A DNA stretch of 64,000 nucleotides from CAWHQZ01 sp963831645 (GTDB taxonomy: Bacteria; Pseudomonadota; Alphaproteobacteria; Rhizobiales; Aestuariivirgaceae). Numbering within the stretch: the stretch's first letter is position 1; each line of letters starts with the position of its first letter. The notes beneath the pieces were generated by a model. It saw nothing but the letters and a program-made list of their open reading frames with translations. It had not been told where the DNA came from and ran no database searches. Where the stretch lies: NCBI GenBank assembly GCA_963831645.1, contig CAWHQZ010000013.1, forward strand, positions 248,001 to 312,000, given 5' to 3'. Below are positions 8,486-18,869 of this stretch, in pieces. Both the position numbers and the translations under genes were made by a program.

Positions 8486-9969
8486 GCGAGCCCTCGCACG
8501 ACATGACGGAGGCCTTCGGGGCCCGCGAGGAGGGCGGCATCGTACGCTGCGACGCCTGCCCGGTCCTGTGCCGCATCCGGCCCGGCAAGTCCGGTGCCTG
8601 CGACCGCTATGCCAATGTCGACGGCAATCTCGTTCGCACCGATCCCCTCGTGCTGCTTGCCCGAACGATCGAAAAGGAGGGGGCGGTTGTTCCCTTCGAG
8701 GGCGCCGACTGGACAGGCAATCCGGTGCGGCCGGGAGAGGTTTTCGTCACCGGCATCGGCGCCGGCACCACCTATCCCGACTACAAGCCGGCCCCGTTCA
8801 TCGTGTCGAGCGTAGTCGAAGGGGTGGACATGGTGACGGTCGTCACCGAGGGCATCTTCAGCTATTGCGGCGTGAAGGTGAAGATCGACACCGATCGCCA
8901 TCTCGGGCCCGAACAGGCGGCGGTGCGCGCCGGAGGCGAGCAGGTGGGTCATGTCACCACCGCGGAGTATGGCTCGCAGATGCTGTCGCTCGGCGGGGTC
9001 AGGCACCTGACCGGCGGCTCGAAAAAAGAAGGTATGGTCACCTGTGACACGATGCTGGCGTTGTGCAACGCGGAAGCCGTCCGGCTCACCATCGATGGTG
9101 GCGCCGCGATCACCGTGGAGGCCGGTCAGGCGCCCATCGTCGAAGGGGTTACGGAGGAGCAAATGCGCGTCGGCTGCGGTTCGGCCACCATCGGCATGTT
9201 CGCCAAGCAGTGGTACGGGCACGCCGACGAGGTGATCGTGGTCGACGATCACATCACCGGAGTCCTGACCGAGCATCAGGCCGGGCGCTGTCTCGACATG
9301 AAGCCTGCCGGAATTCGCGTGCGCGGGCGGAAGTCTACACCGGGACGCTATTTCCAGGTCGCCAAACCGGGATCGGGCTGGGGCGGCACCGACATCACCA
9401 ACCCCCTCGACATCATCCGCAAGATCGACCCCGGGACGGCCTGGCCTGGCCTGCGCCTGCTCATGGTGTCGACGACCGGCGACCACAGCATCTGGCTCGA
9501 GCTCGATGCGGATCTGAAGCCCATCGAAAAAGAAATGCCGGAAGCAGTGCGCAAGGTCGTGGAACGCATCGGCGAGAACTGCGAGCCGGCACTTTCCACG
9601 GTGTTGTTCATGGCGGGGGCGGGAGGCTCGCTGCGCTCCGGAGTGACGGAGAACCCTGTGAGCCTCACGCGCTCGGTGCGCCAGGCGATCACCCGCGTCA
9701 CCTGTGGCGGGGCGCCGGTCTACATCTATCCCGGCGGCGGCATCACCTTCATGGTCGATGTCACCCAGCTGCCGAAACATTCCTTCGGCTATGTGCCGAC
9801 GCCGGCGCTGGTGGGACCGCTCGAATTCACGATGCCGCGCGAGAGCTATGCCGCGCTCGGCGGTCACATGGAGTTCGTCAGAGGGATCGATGAACTGGAG
9901 CAGGTGAAGCACCGGAGACAGGAAGCATGGCCGCCGCAGAATCCCTGGCCGCTGCACGGGAGAGCGTGA
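8482..9969 (+). CDS. 6-hydroxynicotinate-reductase-like iron-sulfur protein
   Basis: A 495-residue protein of the family annotated as 6-hydroxynicotinate reductase, which in Eubacterium barkeri reduces 6-hydroxynicotinate to 1,4,5,6-tetrahydro-6-oxonicotinate. The N-terminus has an iron-sulfur style spacing, Cys23, 26, 30 and 40 (CDACPVLC..GAC). More Cys occur in SYCGVK, VGCGSATIG and VTCGG. I also note SGVT at residues 386-389, close to the SGAT type of site that ApbE proteins flavinylate; the next gene is ApbE-related. It is tightly packed in the operon (ATGA overlap upstream, one base before the next start). Substrate is inferred. Confidence 0.72.
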   Translation: MSEPSHDMTEAFGAREEGGIVRCDACPVLCRIRPGKSGACDRYANVDGNLVRTDPLVLLARTIEKEGAVVPFEGADWTGNPVRPGEVFVTGIGAGTTYPDYKPAPFIVSSVVEGVDMVTVVTEGIFSYCGVKVKIDTDRHLGPEQAAVRAGGEQVGHVTTAEYGSQMLSLGGVRHLTGGSKKEGMVTCDTMLALCNAEAVRLTIDGGAAITVEAGQAPIVEGVTEEQMRVGCGSATIGMFAKQWYGHADEVIVVDDHITGVLTEHQAGRCLDMKPAGIRVRGRKSTPGRYFQVAKPGSGWGGTDITNPLDIIRKIDPGTAWPGLRLLMVSTTGDHSIWLELDADLKPIEKEMPEAVRKVVERIGENCEPALSTVLFMAGAGGSLRSGVTENPVSLTRSVRQAITRVTCGGAPVYIYPGGGITFMVDVTQLPKHSFGYVPTPALVGPLEFTMPRESYAALGGHMEFVRGIDELEQVKHRRQEAWPPQNPWPLHGRA

Positions 9970-9970
9970 C

Positions 9971-10829
9971 ATGCACGCTCCGCAATCGGCGGTTCTGCCG
10001 CGCAACCGGTTGCACCTCCAGCACGGACCGATCGATCTCGTTATCACCGCCGAGGGCGAGGCGGCCTGCGTCGAACGTGCCTACGAAGCGGCGCGGCAGA
10101 CGTTTCCGGATGTCCTGCCGCGGCTTGTCGAAGAGCTTCCGGCATTGCGTTCGCCGATCGGCGAAACCATGCCGCCCCTCCGGGGACCCGTGGCGAAGCG
10201 CATGGCGCACGCCTGCTGGCCCTATCGTTGCCAATTCATCACACCCATGGCGGCGGTTGCCGGGAGCGTCGCCGATGAAATCGCCATGGTCATGCGTGCG
10301 GCCGCCCCGTTGCGGCGGCTCATGGTCAACAACGGCGGCGACATCGCCATTCATCTGGCGGAAGGAGAAAGCGCAGTCGCGGGCGTGGTGGCGCGCTCGG
10401 ACCGGCCGAAGATCGCGGGCACGTTCCGCATCACCGACGGCGATGCAGTGCGCGGAGTGGCGACCTCCGGCTGGCGCGGCAGGAGCCAGAGCCGCGGCAT
10501 CGCCGATGCCGTTACCGTGCTCGCGACCAGCGCCGCCGCAGCCGATGCGGCCGCCACCATGATCGCCAACGCAGTTGACGCCGACCATCCGGCAGTACGC
10601 CGCGCCGCCGCGCGATCGGTCAAGGACGACAGTGACCTCGGCGACCTCGACGTCACGGTCGATGTCGGGCCGCTGCCCCCGGGCAGTCGTCGCGGAGGCG
10701 CTCGACAGAGGCGAAGCGGAAGCGAAAATTCTCCTGGCGCGCGGCCTGATTTGCGGCGCCGTGGCATGCTGGCGATGCAGCCAGCGCGGCTTCAGCATTT
10801 TCCGGCGAAGTGGAATCATTCGCCGATAA
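9971..10829 (+). pseudogene. UPF0280 family (ApbE superfamily), frameshifted near the 3' end
   Basis: Residues 1-~235 match UPF0280 (COG2122), a family placed in the ApbE superfamily of flavin transferases; its function is not established. The frame from 9971 loses homology at VGPLPP. Dropping one C from the C5 run at 10676-10680 restores GPLPRAVVAEALDRGEAEA and RGLICGAVACW, the expected family C-terminus, ending at 10829. So one extra base, or a consensus error, breaks an otherwise sound gene. Without correction the frame runs to 10852 with an unrelated tail. Position directly after the reductase-like gene suggests a cofactor role for it. Confidence 0.75.
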
Positions 10830-10897
10830 GAAATGCGCAGGAAATACGTTGAGCATGAAAAGTGTGTACACTTTTCCGGATGCTTAGCGATGCAGCC

Positions 10898-11482
10898 ATG
10901 CCACTGATCGAGCTCCGGCGGATGTGCGTGACCGTCGAGGAGATCCGGCACGAATTCGGACCCCCTGCCGCCCGGCCGCCGCGCCGGGGCTCCATATGCG
11001 CCGTGCTGAGGAATCCCTATGCCGGGGGCTATGTGCCGGACATTCAACCGATGATGGAGGAGTTGAAGCCCGTCGGCATCGAGATGGCGCAGCGTCTCCT
11101 GTCGGCGCTCGGTGGCGAGGCATCCGGGATCGAAGGCTTCGGCAAAGGGGCCATCGTGGGAACGGGCGGGGAGATCGAGCACGGCGCTCTTTGGCACGCG
11201 CCCGGCGGCTATGGGATGCGTGAAGTGCTCAGGGGCGCCAGGGCGATCGTGCCGTCGACCAAGAAGGTCGGCGGGCCTGGTGCGCGGCTCGACATTCCCG
11301 TCACGCACGTGAACGCTTCCTACGTGCGCTCGCACTTCGACAGCATGGAAGTGGGCGTGCCCGGTGCTCCGGCTCGCGATGAGCTGGTGCTGGCGCTGGT
11401 GATGACGACGGGGCCGCGCGTCCATGCGCGGGTCGGCGGACTGAAGGCGGAAGAAATCGCCGGGAAGGATGGGCTCAGATGA
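10898..11482 (+). CDS. PF06684 (amino acid synthesis / DUF1185) family protein, copy 1
   Basis: A 194-residue member of PF06684, a family with a solved structure of chorismate-mutase-like fold but no proven reaction. ATG at 10898 gives the family start PLIELRRM; an in-frame ATG lies 36 bases upstream. Conserved stretches are EGFGKGAIVGTGGEIEHG, VPSTKKVGGPG, and THVNASYVRSHFDSMEV. It has exactly the same length as the next gene, which it overlaps by 4 bases, and is clearly its paralogue. Placement between a ring reductase-like and an enamidase-like gene suggests a role in the same pathway. Confidence 0.8.
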   Translation: MPLIELRRMCVTVEEIRHEFGPPAARPPRRGSICAVLRNPYAGGYVPDIQPMMEELKPVGIEMAQRLLSALGGEASGIEGFGKGAIVGTGGEIEHGALWHAPGGYGMREVLRGARAIVPSTKKVGGPGARLDIPVTHVNASYVRSHFDSMEVGVPGAPARDELVLALVMTTGPRVHARVGGLKAEEIAGKDGLR

Positions 11483-12063
11483 AAGCGAAGGTGCGCAAGC
11501 TCATTACCGTGGTCGATGAGGTCCATCGCGAGATGGGCAAGGAGATTTCTCCCGCCACGCGGCGCGCCGCGGCGCTGGCGGTGATCGAGAATCCGCTCGC
11601 CGGGAAGTTCGTGGAGGACCTTTCGGATTTGATGACGATCGGCGAGGAGCTGGGCGGGCTGCTCACCGAAAAGTGCGTGGCGGCACTCGGCATCGAGGGC
11701 GGACGCGCAGAGAGCTTCGGCAAGGCGGCCATCGTCGGAGAGGGGGGCGAGCTCGAGCACGCAGCGGCGATCCTGCATCCGAAGATGGGCACGCCGGTGC
11801 GCAAGGTGCTGAGCAAGGGCGCGGCACTCATTCCATCGGCGAAGAAGATGGGCGGTCCCGGCACGCCGATCGACGTGCCGCTCGGCCACAAGGATGCGGC
11901 CTACGTGCGCTCACATTTCGACGCCATGGAAGTGCGGGTTGCCGACGCGCCGCGCGAAAAGGAAATCGTGGTGGTGATCGCGGTGACCGACAGCGGCCGG
12001 CCGCTCGCCCGCATCGGCGGGCTGGCCAAGCACGAGATCAAGGGCGAAGACGGTCTGCGGTAG
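11479..12063 (+). CDS. PF06684 (amino acid synthesis / DUF1185) family protein, copy 2
   Basis: A 194-residue paralogue of the preceding gene. Shared blocks: ESFGKAAIVGEGGELEHA, IPSAKKMGGPG, and AAYVRSHFDAMEVRV, each aligning without gaps to copy 1. N-termini differ (KVRKLITVVDEVH here). Coupled translation by an ATGA overlap and identical length suggest the two products form one mixed complex rather than being redundant. Function of the family is unknown; a catabolic role here is inference. Confidence 0.8.
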   Translation: MKAKVRKLITVVDEVHREMGKEISPATRRAAALAVIENPLAGKFVEDLSDLMTIGEELGGLLTEKCVAALGIEGGRAESFGKAAIVGEGGELEHAAAILHPKMGTPVRKVLSKGAALIPSAKKMGGPGTPIDVPLGHKDAAYVRSHFDAMEVRVADAPREKEIVVVIAVTDSGRPLARIGGLAKHEIKGEDGLR

Positions 12064-12144
12064 CAGCACTCACGGAGACGTCACCTCACTTTGCTCATTT
12101 CGATAATATTGCATAGTGCACATAAACTCTATACAGAATCGCAG

Positions 12145-12423
12145 GTGATAAGAAGCTTCCGGCACAAGGGGCTCAAACGGCTGTATGAGGCTGACGACCG
12201 GAGCAAACTAAGCGCTCAGGACGCGGACAAAATCAGCCGAATACTGGCGCGTCTCGATAGCTCGAGAGCGCCCAAAGACATGGCCGCGCCCGGGTTTCAG
12301 CTTCATCCGCTGAAGGGCGACAAAAAGGGGCCATGGGCCGTTTCGGTCCGGGCCAACTGGCGGGTCACCTTTCGGTTTGAAGGAGAGGACGCAGTCGATG
12401 TCGACTTGACGGATTATCACTAG
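12145..12423 (+). CDS. higB: HigB-type toxin
   Basis: A 92-residue RelE-superfamily toxin, read from GTG at 12145, which gives the canonical HigB length and start (IRSFRHKGLKRLYE). Typical core: GFQLHPLKGDKKGPWAVSVRANWRVTFRF and the C-terminal VDLTDYH. HigB enzymes cut ribosome-bound mRNA. The toxin gene comes first and the antitoxin second, the characteristic higBA order. A possible promoter lies upstream (TTGCAT 12109-12114, TATACA 12130-12135). The pair sits between two catabolic genes, suggesting later insertion. Confidence 0.88.
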   Translation: MIRSFRHKGLKRLYEADDRSKLSAQDADKISRILARLDSSRAPKDMAAPGFQLHPLKGDKKGPWAVSVRANWRVTFRFEGEDAVDVDLTDYH

Positions 12424-12435
12424 GAGAATGAATCC

Positions 12436-12738
12436 ATGGGTATGAAAAATCCACCGCATCCGGGTCGTCACGTGAAGATCGATTGTCTGGATGCCCTGGG
12501 TCTCAGCGTCACCAGGGGCGCCCAGCTTCTGGGGGTTTCGCGACTGACTCTCAGCAATCTCGTCAACGGAAAGAATGGCGTTTCACCGGAAATGGCAATC
12601 CGGCTCTCCAAGGCGTTTGGCGGCTCTGCTGAAGTCTGGCTGCGGATGCAAATGGCTTATGAGCTCGCGCAAGCCCAGAAGCACGCCGGCCGGATAAGAG
12701 TGAAGCGCGTGACGCCGCGATTGGCCGCCGCCGAGTAG
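12436..12738 (+). CDS. higA: HigA-type antitoxin
   Basis: A 100-residue antitoxin with a Cro/XRE helix-turn-helix: SVTRGAQLLGVSRLTLSNLVNGKNGVSPEMAIRL is split here as VTRGAQLLGVSRLTLSNL then VNGKNGVSPEMAIRL. The typical HigA end SAEVWLRMQMAYELAQA follows. It starts 12 bases after the toxin stop, with GGAGAATG just upstream. It should neutralise HigB and repress the promoter near 12110-12135. Confidence 0.88.
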   Translation: MGMKNPPHPGRHVKIDCLDALGLSVTRGAQLLGVSRLTLSNLVNGKNGVSPEMAIRLSKAFGGSAEVWLRMQMAYELAQAQKHAGRIRVKRVTPRLAAAE

Positions 12739-12798
12739 CGGCCGGCAAGACGCGGCCCGGATTCCGTGGTTCGGTTTCGGCTTCCTTGTGGTAGTTGA

Positions 12799-13992
12799 CT
12801 ACTTCACAACTTCGGGGATCCGTTCGGCGGGGGGCGTGTTGCGGCTCCTCCCGATGCGCACGATGCCGTCGATCAGCACCATGCCGATGCCCGGCAGATC
12901 GCCGACTGCGATCGCCTGCAGCAGGTCCTTGCCGGCCGAGTGCTGCGGCCGGTCCATGAACACGAGGTCGCAGGGCTTGCCCTTCTCGACGAGACCGCAA
13001 TCGAGCTTCCTGATCTTCGCGGTATTGCCGGTGGCGCAGGCGATTGCCAGCTCGGGAGCCAGTCCACCGAGGCCGGACAGGAGCGCGATCATGCGCAGGA
13101 TGCCGAGCGGCTGAACGCCGGAACCGGCCGGGCTGTCGGTCCCCAGGATGACGCGATGCAGGTTGCGGGTCGCCAGCGCCGTCTTGAGCGCGGCAATCGC
13201 GATGCGCTCGTTGCCGTTGTGAACGAGCTCGATGGCGCGGCTCGACACCTCGCAGAGTTCGCACACATGGCTCTCCGGCAGCGCGGTATGGCCGCCGTTG
13301 ATGTGACCGATGACGTCGGCGTCGGCCTCGAGAACGGTGTCCTTGTCGATCAGGCCCGAGCCCGGAATCGAAGGGCCGCCGGTGTGGATGGTGCTCTGGA
13401 TGCCGTGCTTGCGCGCCCAGGCGACCATCTCCCTGGCTTCATAGCCGGCCTTCACGCCGCCGAGGCCCACCTCTCCCAGGAGCGTTACTCCGGCGTTGGC
13501 CAGATCCTTGAAGTCCTGCTCGACCATGCCTTTCTCGAGCACCGGCGCGCCGGCCATGACTTTCACGCCGCCGGGTCGAAACGCGGCGAATGACCGCTGG
13601 GCGGTGATGGCGAGCGCCTTGACGCCCACGACGTCCTTGGGCCTGCCGGGCAGATGCACCTCGCCGGCTGACACCATGCAGGTGACCCCGCCGTTCAGGA
13701 AGCTGTCGATCCAGCCGAGCTGATTCTGGCGCGGCGTCCAGTCGCCGAACACGGGATGGACATGACTGTCGATCAGCCCCGGCGCAACGGCGGTGCCTTT
13801 GGCATCGATGAGCGTATCGGCCGCCTCGGTGTCGCAGCTCTTCTTCGCGCCGACCTCGGTGATGCGGCCGTCGACGGCGACGATGGTGTCGGCATCGCTC
13901 AATGGCCGGTCGACGTCACCGGTCAGCAGCAGGCCGATGTTGGTGATGACGACCTTGCCTTTCGGCCCTGCCTCGGCTGCTGTCGCCGCCAT
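12799..13992 (-). CDS. Enamidase-like amidohydrolase
   Basis: A 397-residue amidohydrolase most like enamidase, which in Eubacterium barkeri hydrolyses 1,4,5,6-tetrahydro-6-oxonicotinate to 2-formylglutarate. Metal-site motifs are LIDSHVHPVFGDW, EVGLGGVK, HTGG, HINGGHTA and GTDSPAG. ATG at 13992 is backed by a strong site, GGAGGGAAC; the frame is open upstream but unlike the family. It is transcribed towards HigBA and away from the acyl-CoA dehydrogenase, 77 bases apart. With the hydroxylase and reductase-like genes it supplies the third step of a reductive pyridine route. Another cyclic amide is possible. Confidence 0.78.
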   Translation of the reverse strand: MAATAAEAGPKGKVVITNIGLLLTGDVDRPLSDADTIVAVDGRITEVGAKKSCDTEAADTLIDAKGTAVAPGLIDSHVHPVFGDWTPRQNQLGWIDSFLNGGVTCMVSAGEVHLPGRPKDVVGVKALAITAQRSFAAFRPGGVKVMAGAPVLEKGMVEQDFKDLANAGVTLLGEVGLGGVKAGYEAREMVAWARKHGIQSTIHTGGPSIPGSGLIDKDTVLEADADVIGHINGGHTALPESHVCELCEVSSRAIELVHNGNERIAIAALKTALATRNLHRVILGTDSPAGSGVQPLGILRMIALLSGLGGLAPELAIACATGNTAKIRKLDCGLVEKGKPCDLVFMDRPQHSAGKDLLQAIAVGDLPGIGMVLIDGIVRIGRSRNTPPAERIPEVVK

Positions 13993-14069
13993 GGCCAGTT
14001 CCCTCCGGTTGCGCAACGCAATAGTAGACGGGGTTCCGGTTCTGCGCCAACCCGCTATAGTCCGCCCCC

Positions 14070-15242
14070 ATGATCGCCAATCGCTCACCGGACTTCGCAT
14101 TCGACCTCGGCGAGACGGCGGCGATGATCCGCGAGACGGTGTCGGCCTTCGCAGCGAAGGAAATCGCCCCGCGCGCCGCCGACATCGACCGGCTGAACGA
14201 GTTCCCGCGCGAGCTGTGGCCGAAACTCGGCGAGCTCGGGCTGCTTGGCATCACCGTCGAGGAGGACTACGGCGGAGCCGGGCTGGGCTACCTCGAACAT
14301 TGCGTGGCGATGGAGGAGTTGAGCCGCGCTTCGGCGTCGGTGGCGCTTTCCTACGGCGCCCACTCCAACCTGTGCGTGAACCAGATCCGCCGCAACGGCA
14401 GCGAAGCGCAGAAGCGCAGATATCTGCCGAAGCTCATCTCGGGTGAGCACCTCGGAGCGCTGGCGATGTCGGAGTTGGGATCGGGCTCCGATGTCGTTTC
14501 CATGCGCACCCGGGCGGACAGGAAGGGCAACGGCTACGTCCTGAACGGCAGCAAGATGTGGATCACCAACGGTCCCGGCGCCGACACGCTGGTGGTCTAC
14601 GCCAAGACCGATCCCGATGCTGGCGCACGCGGCATCACCGCTTTCATTATCGAGAAAGGTTTCAAGGGATACTCGACAGCCCAGAAGCTGGACAAGCTCG
14701 GCATGCGCGGCTCCGACACATGCGAGCTGGTGTTCACCGACTGCGAGGTGCCGGCGGAGAACGTGCTGGGCGAGGTCGGCAAGGGCGCCGGCGTGCTCAT
14801 GTCGGGCCTCGACTATGAACGGGCGGTGCTCGCGGCAGGGCCGCTCGGCATCATGCGCGCCTGCATGGACGCGGTCATGCCCTATGTTCACGAGCGGCGC
14901 CAGTTCGGCCAGCCGATCGGCACTTTCCAGCTCATCCAGGGAAAGATCGCCGACATGTACGTGACGATGAACGCGGCGCGCGCTTATGTGTATGAGGTGG
15001 CGAAGGCCTGCGACCGCGCGCGCACGACCCGGGAGGACGCTGCCGGAGCGATACTGTTCGCCGCCGAAAAGGCGACGCAGATGGCCCTCGATGCCATCCA
15101 GATCCTCGGCGGCAACGGCTACATCAACGATTATCCCACCGGCCGCCTGCTGCGCGACGCCAAGCTCTACGAGATCGGCGCCGGCACCAGCGAGATCCGC
15201 CGCGTGCTCATCGGCCGCGAGCTGTTCGAGAAGACCAACTAG
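14070..15242 (+). CDS. ivd: Isovaleryl-CoA dehydrogenase
   Basis: A 390-residue acyl-CoA dehydrogenase. LSYGAHSNLCVNQI and GLDYERAVLAAGPLG, with the catalytic Glu in DYERA, are typical of the isovaleryl-CoA branch. ITNGPGAD and IQILGGNGYINDYPTGRLLRD are flavin and C-terminal family motifs. It makes 3-methylcrotonyl-CoA from isovaleryl-CoA, passing electrons to ETF. The two carboxylase subunits that use its product follow 7 bases and 11 bases on, so this is a leucine-degradation operon. Confidence 0.92.
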   Translation: MIANRSPDFAFDLGETAAMIRETVSAFAAKEIAPRAADIDRLNEFPRELWPKLGELGLLGITVEEDYGGAGLGYLEHCVAMEELSRASASVALSYGAHSNLCVNQIRRNGSEAQKRRYLPKLISGEHLGALAMSELGSGSDVVSMRTRADRKGNGYVLNGSKMWITNGPGADTLVVYAKTDPDAGARGITAFIIEKGFKGYSTAQKLDKLGMRGSDTCELVFTDCEVPAENVLGEVGKGAGVLMSGLDYERAVLAAGPLGIMRACMDAVMPYVHERRQFGQPIGTFQLIQGKIADMYVTMNAARAYVYEVAKACDRARTTREDAAGAILFAAEKATQMALDAIQILGGNGYINDYPTGRLLRDAKLYEIGAGTSEIRRVLIGRELFEKTN

Positions 15243-15249
15243 CCGCCCT

Positions 15250-16857
15250 ATGCCCGTTCTCACCTCATCACTCGACGTGAAGTCGGAGGCGTTCGCGCGC
15301 AACCGGGCGCACATGCAGCAGCTCGTCGACGATCTCAAGGCGAAGGCCGCTCAAGTCGCCGCCGGCGGACCGGCCCTTCAGCGCGAACGCCATCGTGCGC
15401 GCGGCAAGCTCCTGGCGCGGGAGCGCATCGACCGGCTGCTCGACCCAGGCTCGCCGTTTCTCGAAGTGGGGCAGCTCGCCGCCAACGGCATGTATGGCGG
15501 CGAAGTGCCCTCGGCCGGGCTCATCGCCGGCGTCGGATCCATCGCCGGCCGCGAATGCGTCGTCGTGTGCAATGACGCGACGGTGAAGGGCGGCACCTAC
15601 TATCCGCTCACCGTGAAGAAGCACCTCAGAGCCCAGGAGATCGCGCTCGAGAACCGGCTGCCGTGCGTCTATCTCGTCGATTCGGGCGGCGCAAACCTGC
15701 CCAACCAGGACGAGGTGTTTCCCGACCGCGACCACTTCGGACGCATCTTCTTCAACCAGGCGACCATGTCGGCACGGGGCATCCACCAGATCGCCGTGGT
15801 TATGGGCTCGTGCACCGCCGGCGGCGCCTACGTTCCGGCGATGGCCGACCAGAGCATCATCGTCAGGAACCAGGGCACGATCTTCCTCGGCGGACCGCCG
15901 CTCGTGAAGGCGGCGACGGGCGAGGTGGTGAGTGCCGAGGAGCTGGGCGGCGCCGATGTCCACAGCCGGACCTCGGGGGTCACCGACTATTATGCCCTCA
16001 ACGACGAACACGCCCTCGACATGGCGCGCGACATCGTCGCTGCGCTCAACTATCGCAAGGACCCGCAGCTGCGCATCGAGAAGCCGGCGGAGCCGCTCTT
16101 CGATCAACTCGACATCTACGGCATCGTCCCCGCCTCGACGCGGGAGCCATACGATGTGCACGAAGTCATCGCCCGCATCGTCGACAGAAGCGAGTTCACG
16201 GAGTTCAAGGCCCTCTACGGGACGACGCTGGTGTGCGGCTTTGCCCGCATCTGGGGCTATCCCGTCGGCATTCTCGCCAACAACGGCATCCTGTTCAGCG
16301 CCTCGGCGTTGAAGGGCGCGCATTTCATCGAGCTGGCCTGCAAGCAGAAGATCCCGCTGCTGTTCCTGCAGAACATCTCGGGCTTCATGGTGGGGCGGAA
16401 ATACGAGAGCGAAGGCATCGCCAAGGACGGCGCCAAGCTCGTCACCGCGGTCGCCTGTGCCCAGGCGCCGAAGATCACCGTAATCATCGGCGGCAGCTTC
16501 GGAGCCGGCAACTACGGCATGTGCGGAAGGGCATACTCGCCGCGCTTCCTGTGGATGTGGCCCAACGCTCGCATCAGCGTCATGGGCGGAGAACAGGCGG
16601 CGAATGTACTGGCCACGGTCAAGCGCGAGGCCATGGAAGCGCGCGGCGAAACGTGGACGGCCACGGACGAGGAGGCGTTCAAGGCGCTTGTGCGCGAGCA
16701 ATACGAGCGGCAGGGGCACCCCTATTACGCCACGGCGCGGCTGTGGGACGACGGCATCATCGATCCCGGGCAAACGCGAACCGTGGTGGCGCTGAGCCTG
16801 TCGGCGGCGCTCAATGCGCCCATCGGCGACACGGAATTCGGCGTGTTCCGCATGTGA
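15250..16857 (+). CDS. mccB: Methylcrotonyl-CoA carboxylase, carboxyltransferase (beta) subunit
   Basis: A 535-residue carboxyltransferase with both crotonase-like halves. LVDSGGANLPNQDEVFPDRDHFG, seen in parts as DSGGANLPNQDEVFPDRDH, and SGFMVGRKYE are characteristic of the methylcrotonyl-CoA rather than propionyl-CoA enzyme; MGGEQAANVLATV is the acyl-CoA loop near the end. It moves the carboxyl group from biotin to 3-methylcrotonyl-CoA. ATG at 15250 is used; the frame is open further upstream inside the preceding gene but has no homology there. Confidence 0.94.
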   Translation: MPVLTSSLDVKSEAFARNRAHMQQLVDDLKAKAAQVAAGGPALQRERHRARGKLLARERIDRLLDPGSPFLEVGQLAANGMYGGEVPSAGLIAGVGSIAGRECVVVCNDATVKGGTYYPLTVKKHLRAQEIALENRLPCVYLVDSGGANLPNQDEVFPDRDHFGRIFFNQATMSARGIHQIAVVMGSCTAGGAYVPAMADQSIIVRNQGTIFLGGPPLVKAATGEVVSAEELGGADVHSRTSGVTDYYALNDEHALDMARDIVAALNYRKDPQLRIEKPAEPLFDQLDIYGIVPASTREPYDVHEVIARIVDRSEFTEFKALYGTTLVCGFARIWGYPVGILANNGILFSASALKGAHFIELACKQKIPLLFLQNISGFMVGRKYESEGIAKDGAKLVTAVACAQAPKITVIIGGSFGAGNYGMCGRAYSPRFLWMWPNARISVMGGEQAANVLATVKREAMEARGETWTATDEEAFKALVREQYERQGHPYYATARLWDDGIIDPGQTRTVVALSLSAALNAPIGDTEFGVFRM

Positions 16858-16868
16858 GCGGCGGCGGA

Positions 16869-18865
<1,997 letters not shown>

Positions 18866-18869
<4 letters not shown>

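Noticed and set aside
10676..10680. Programmed frameshift in UPF0280
   Set aside because: The C run alone is not a recognised slip site with a stimulatory structure, and similar slips occur in many unrelated genes of this window, favouring error or mutation.
15663..16868. Long 5' extension of the biotin carboxylase frame
   Set aside because: This part overlaps the carboxyltransferase gene in another frame and is Arg/Gly-rich; the family begins at MFRSLLIANRGE at 16869.
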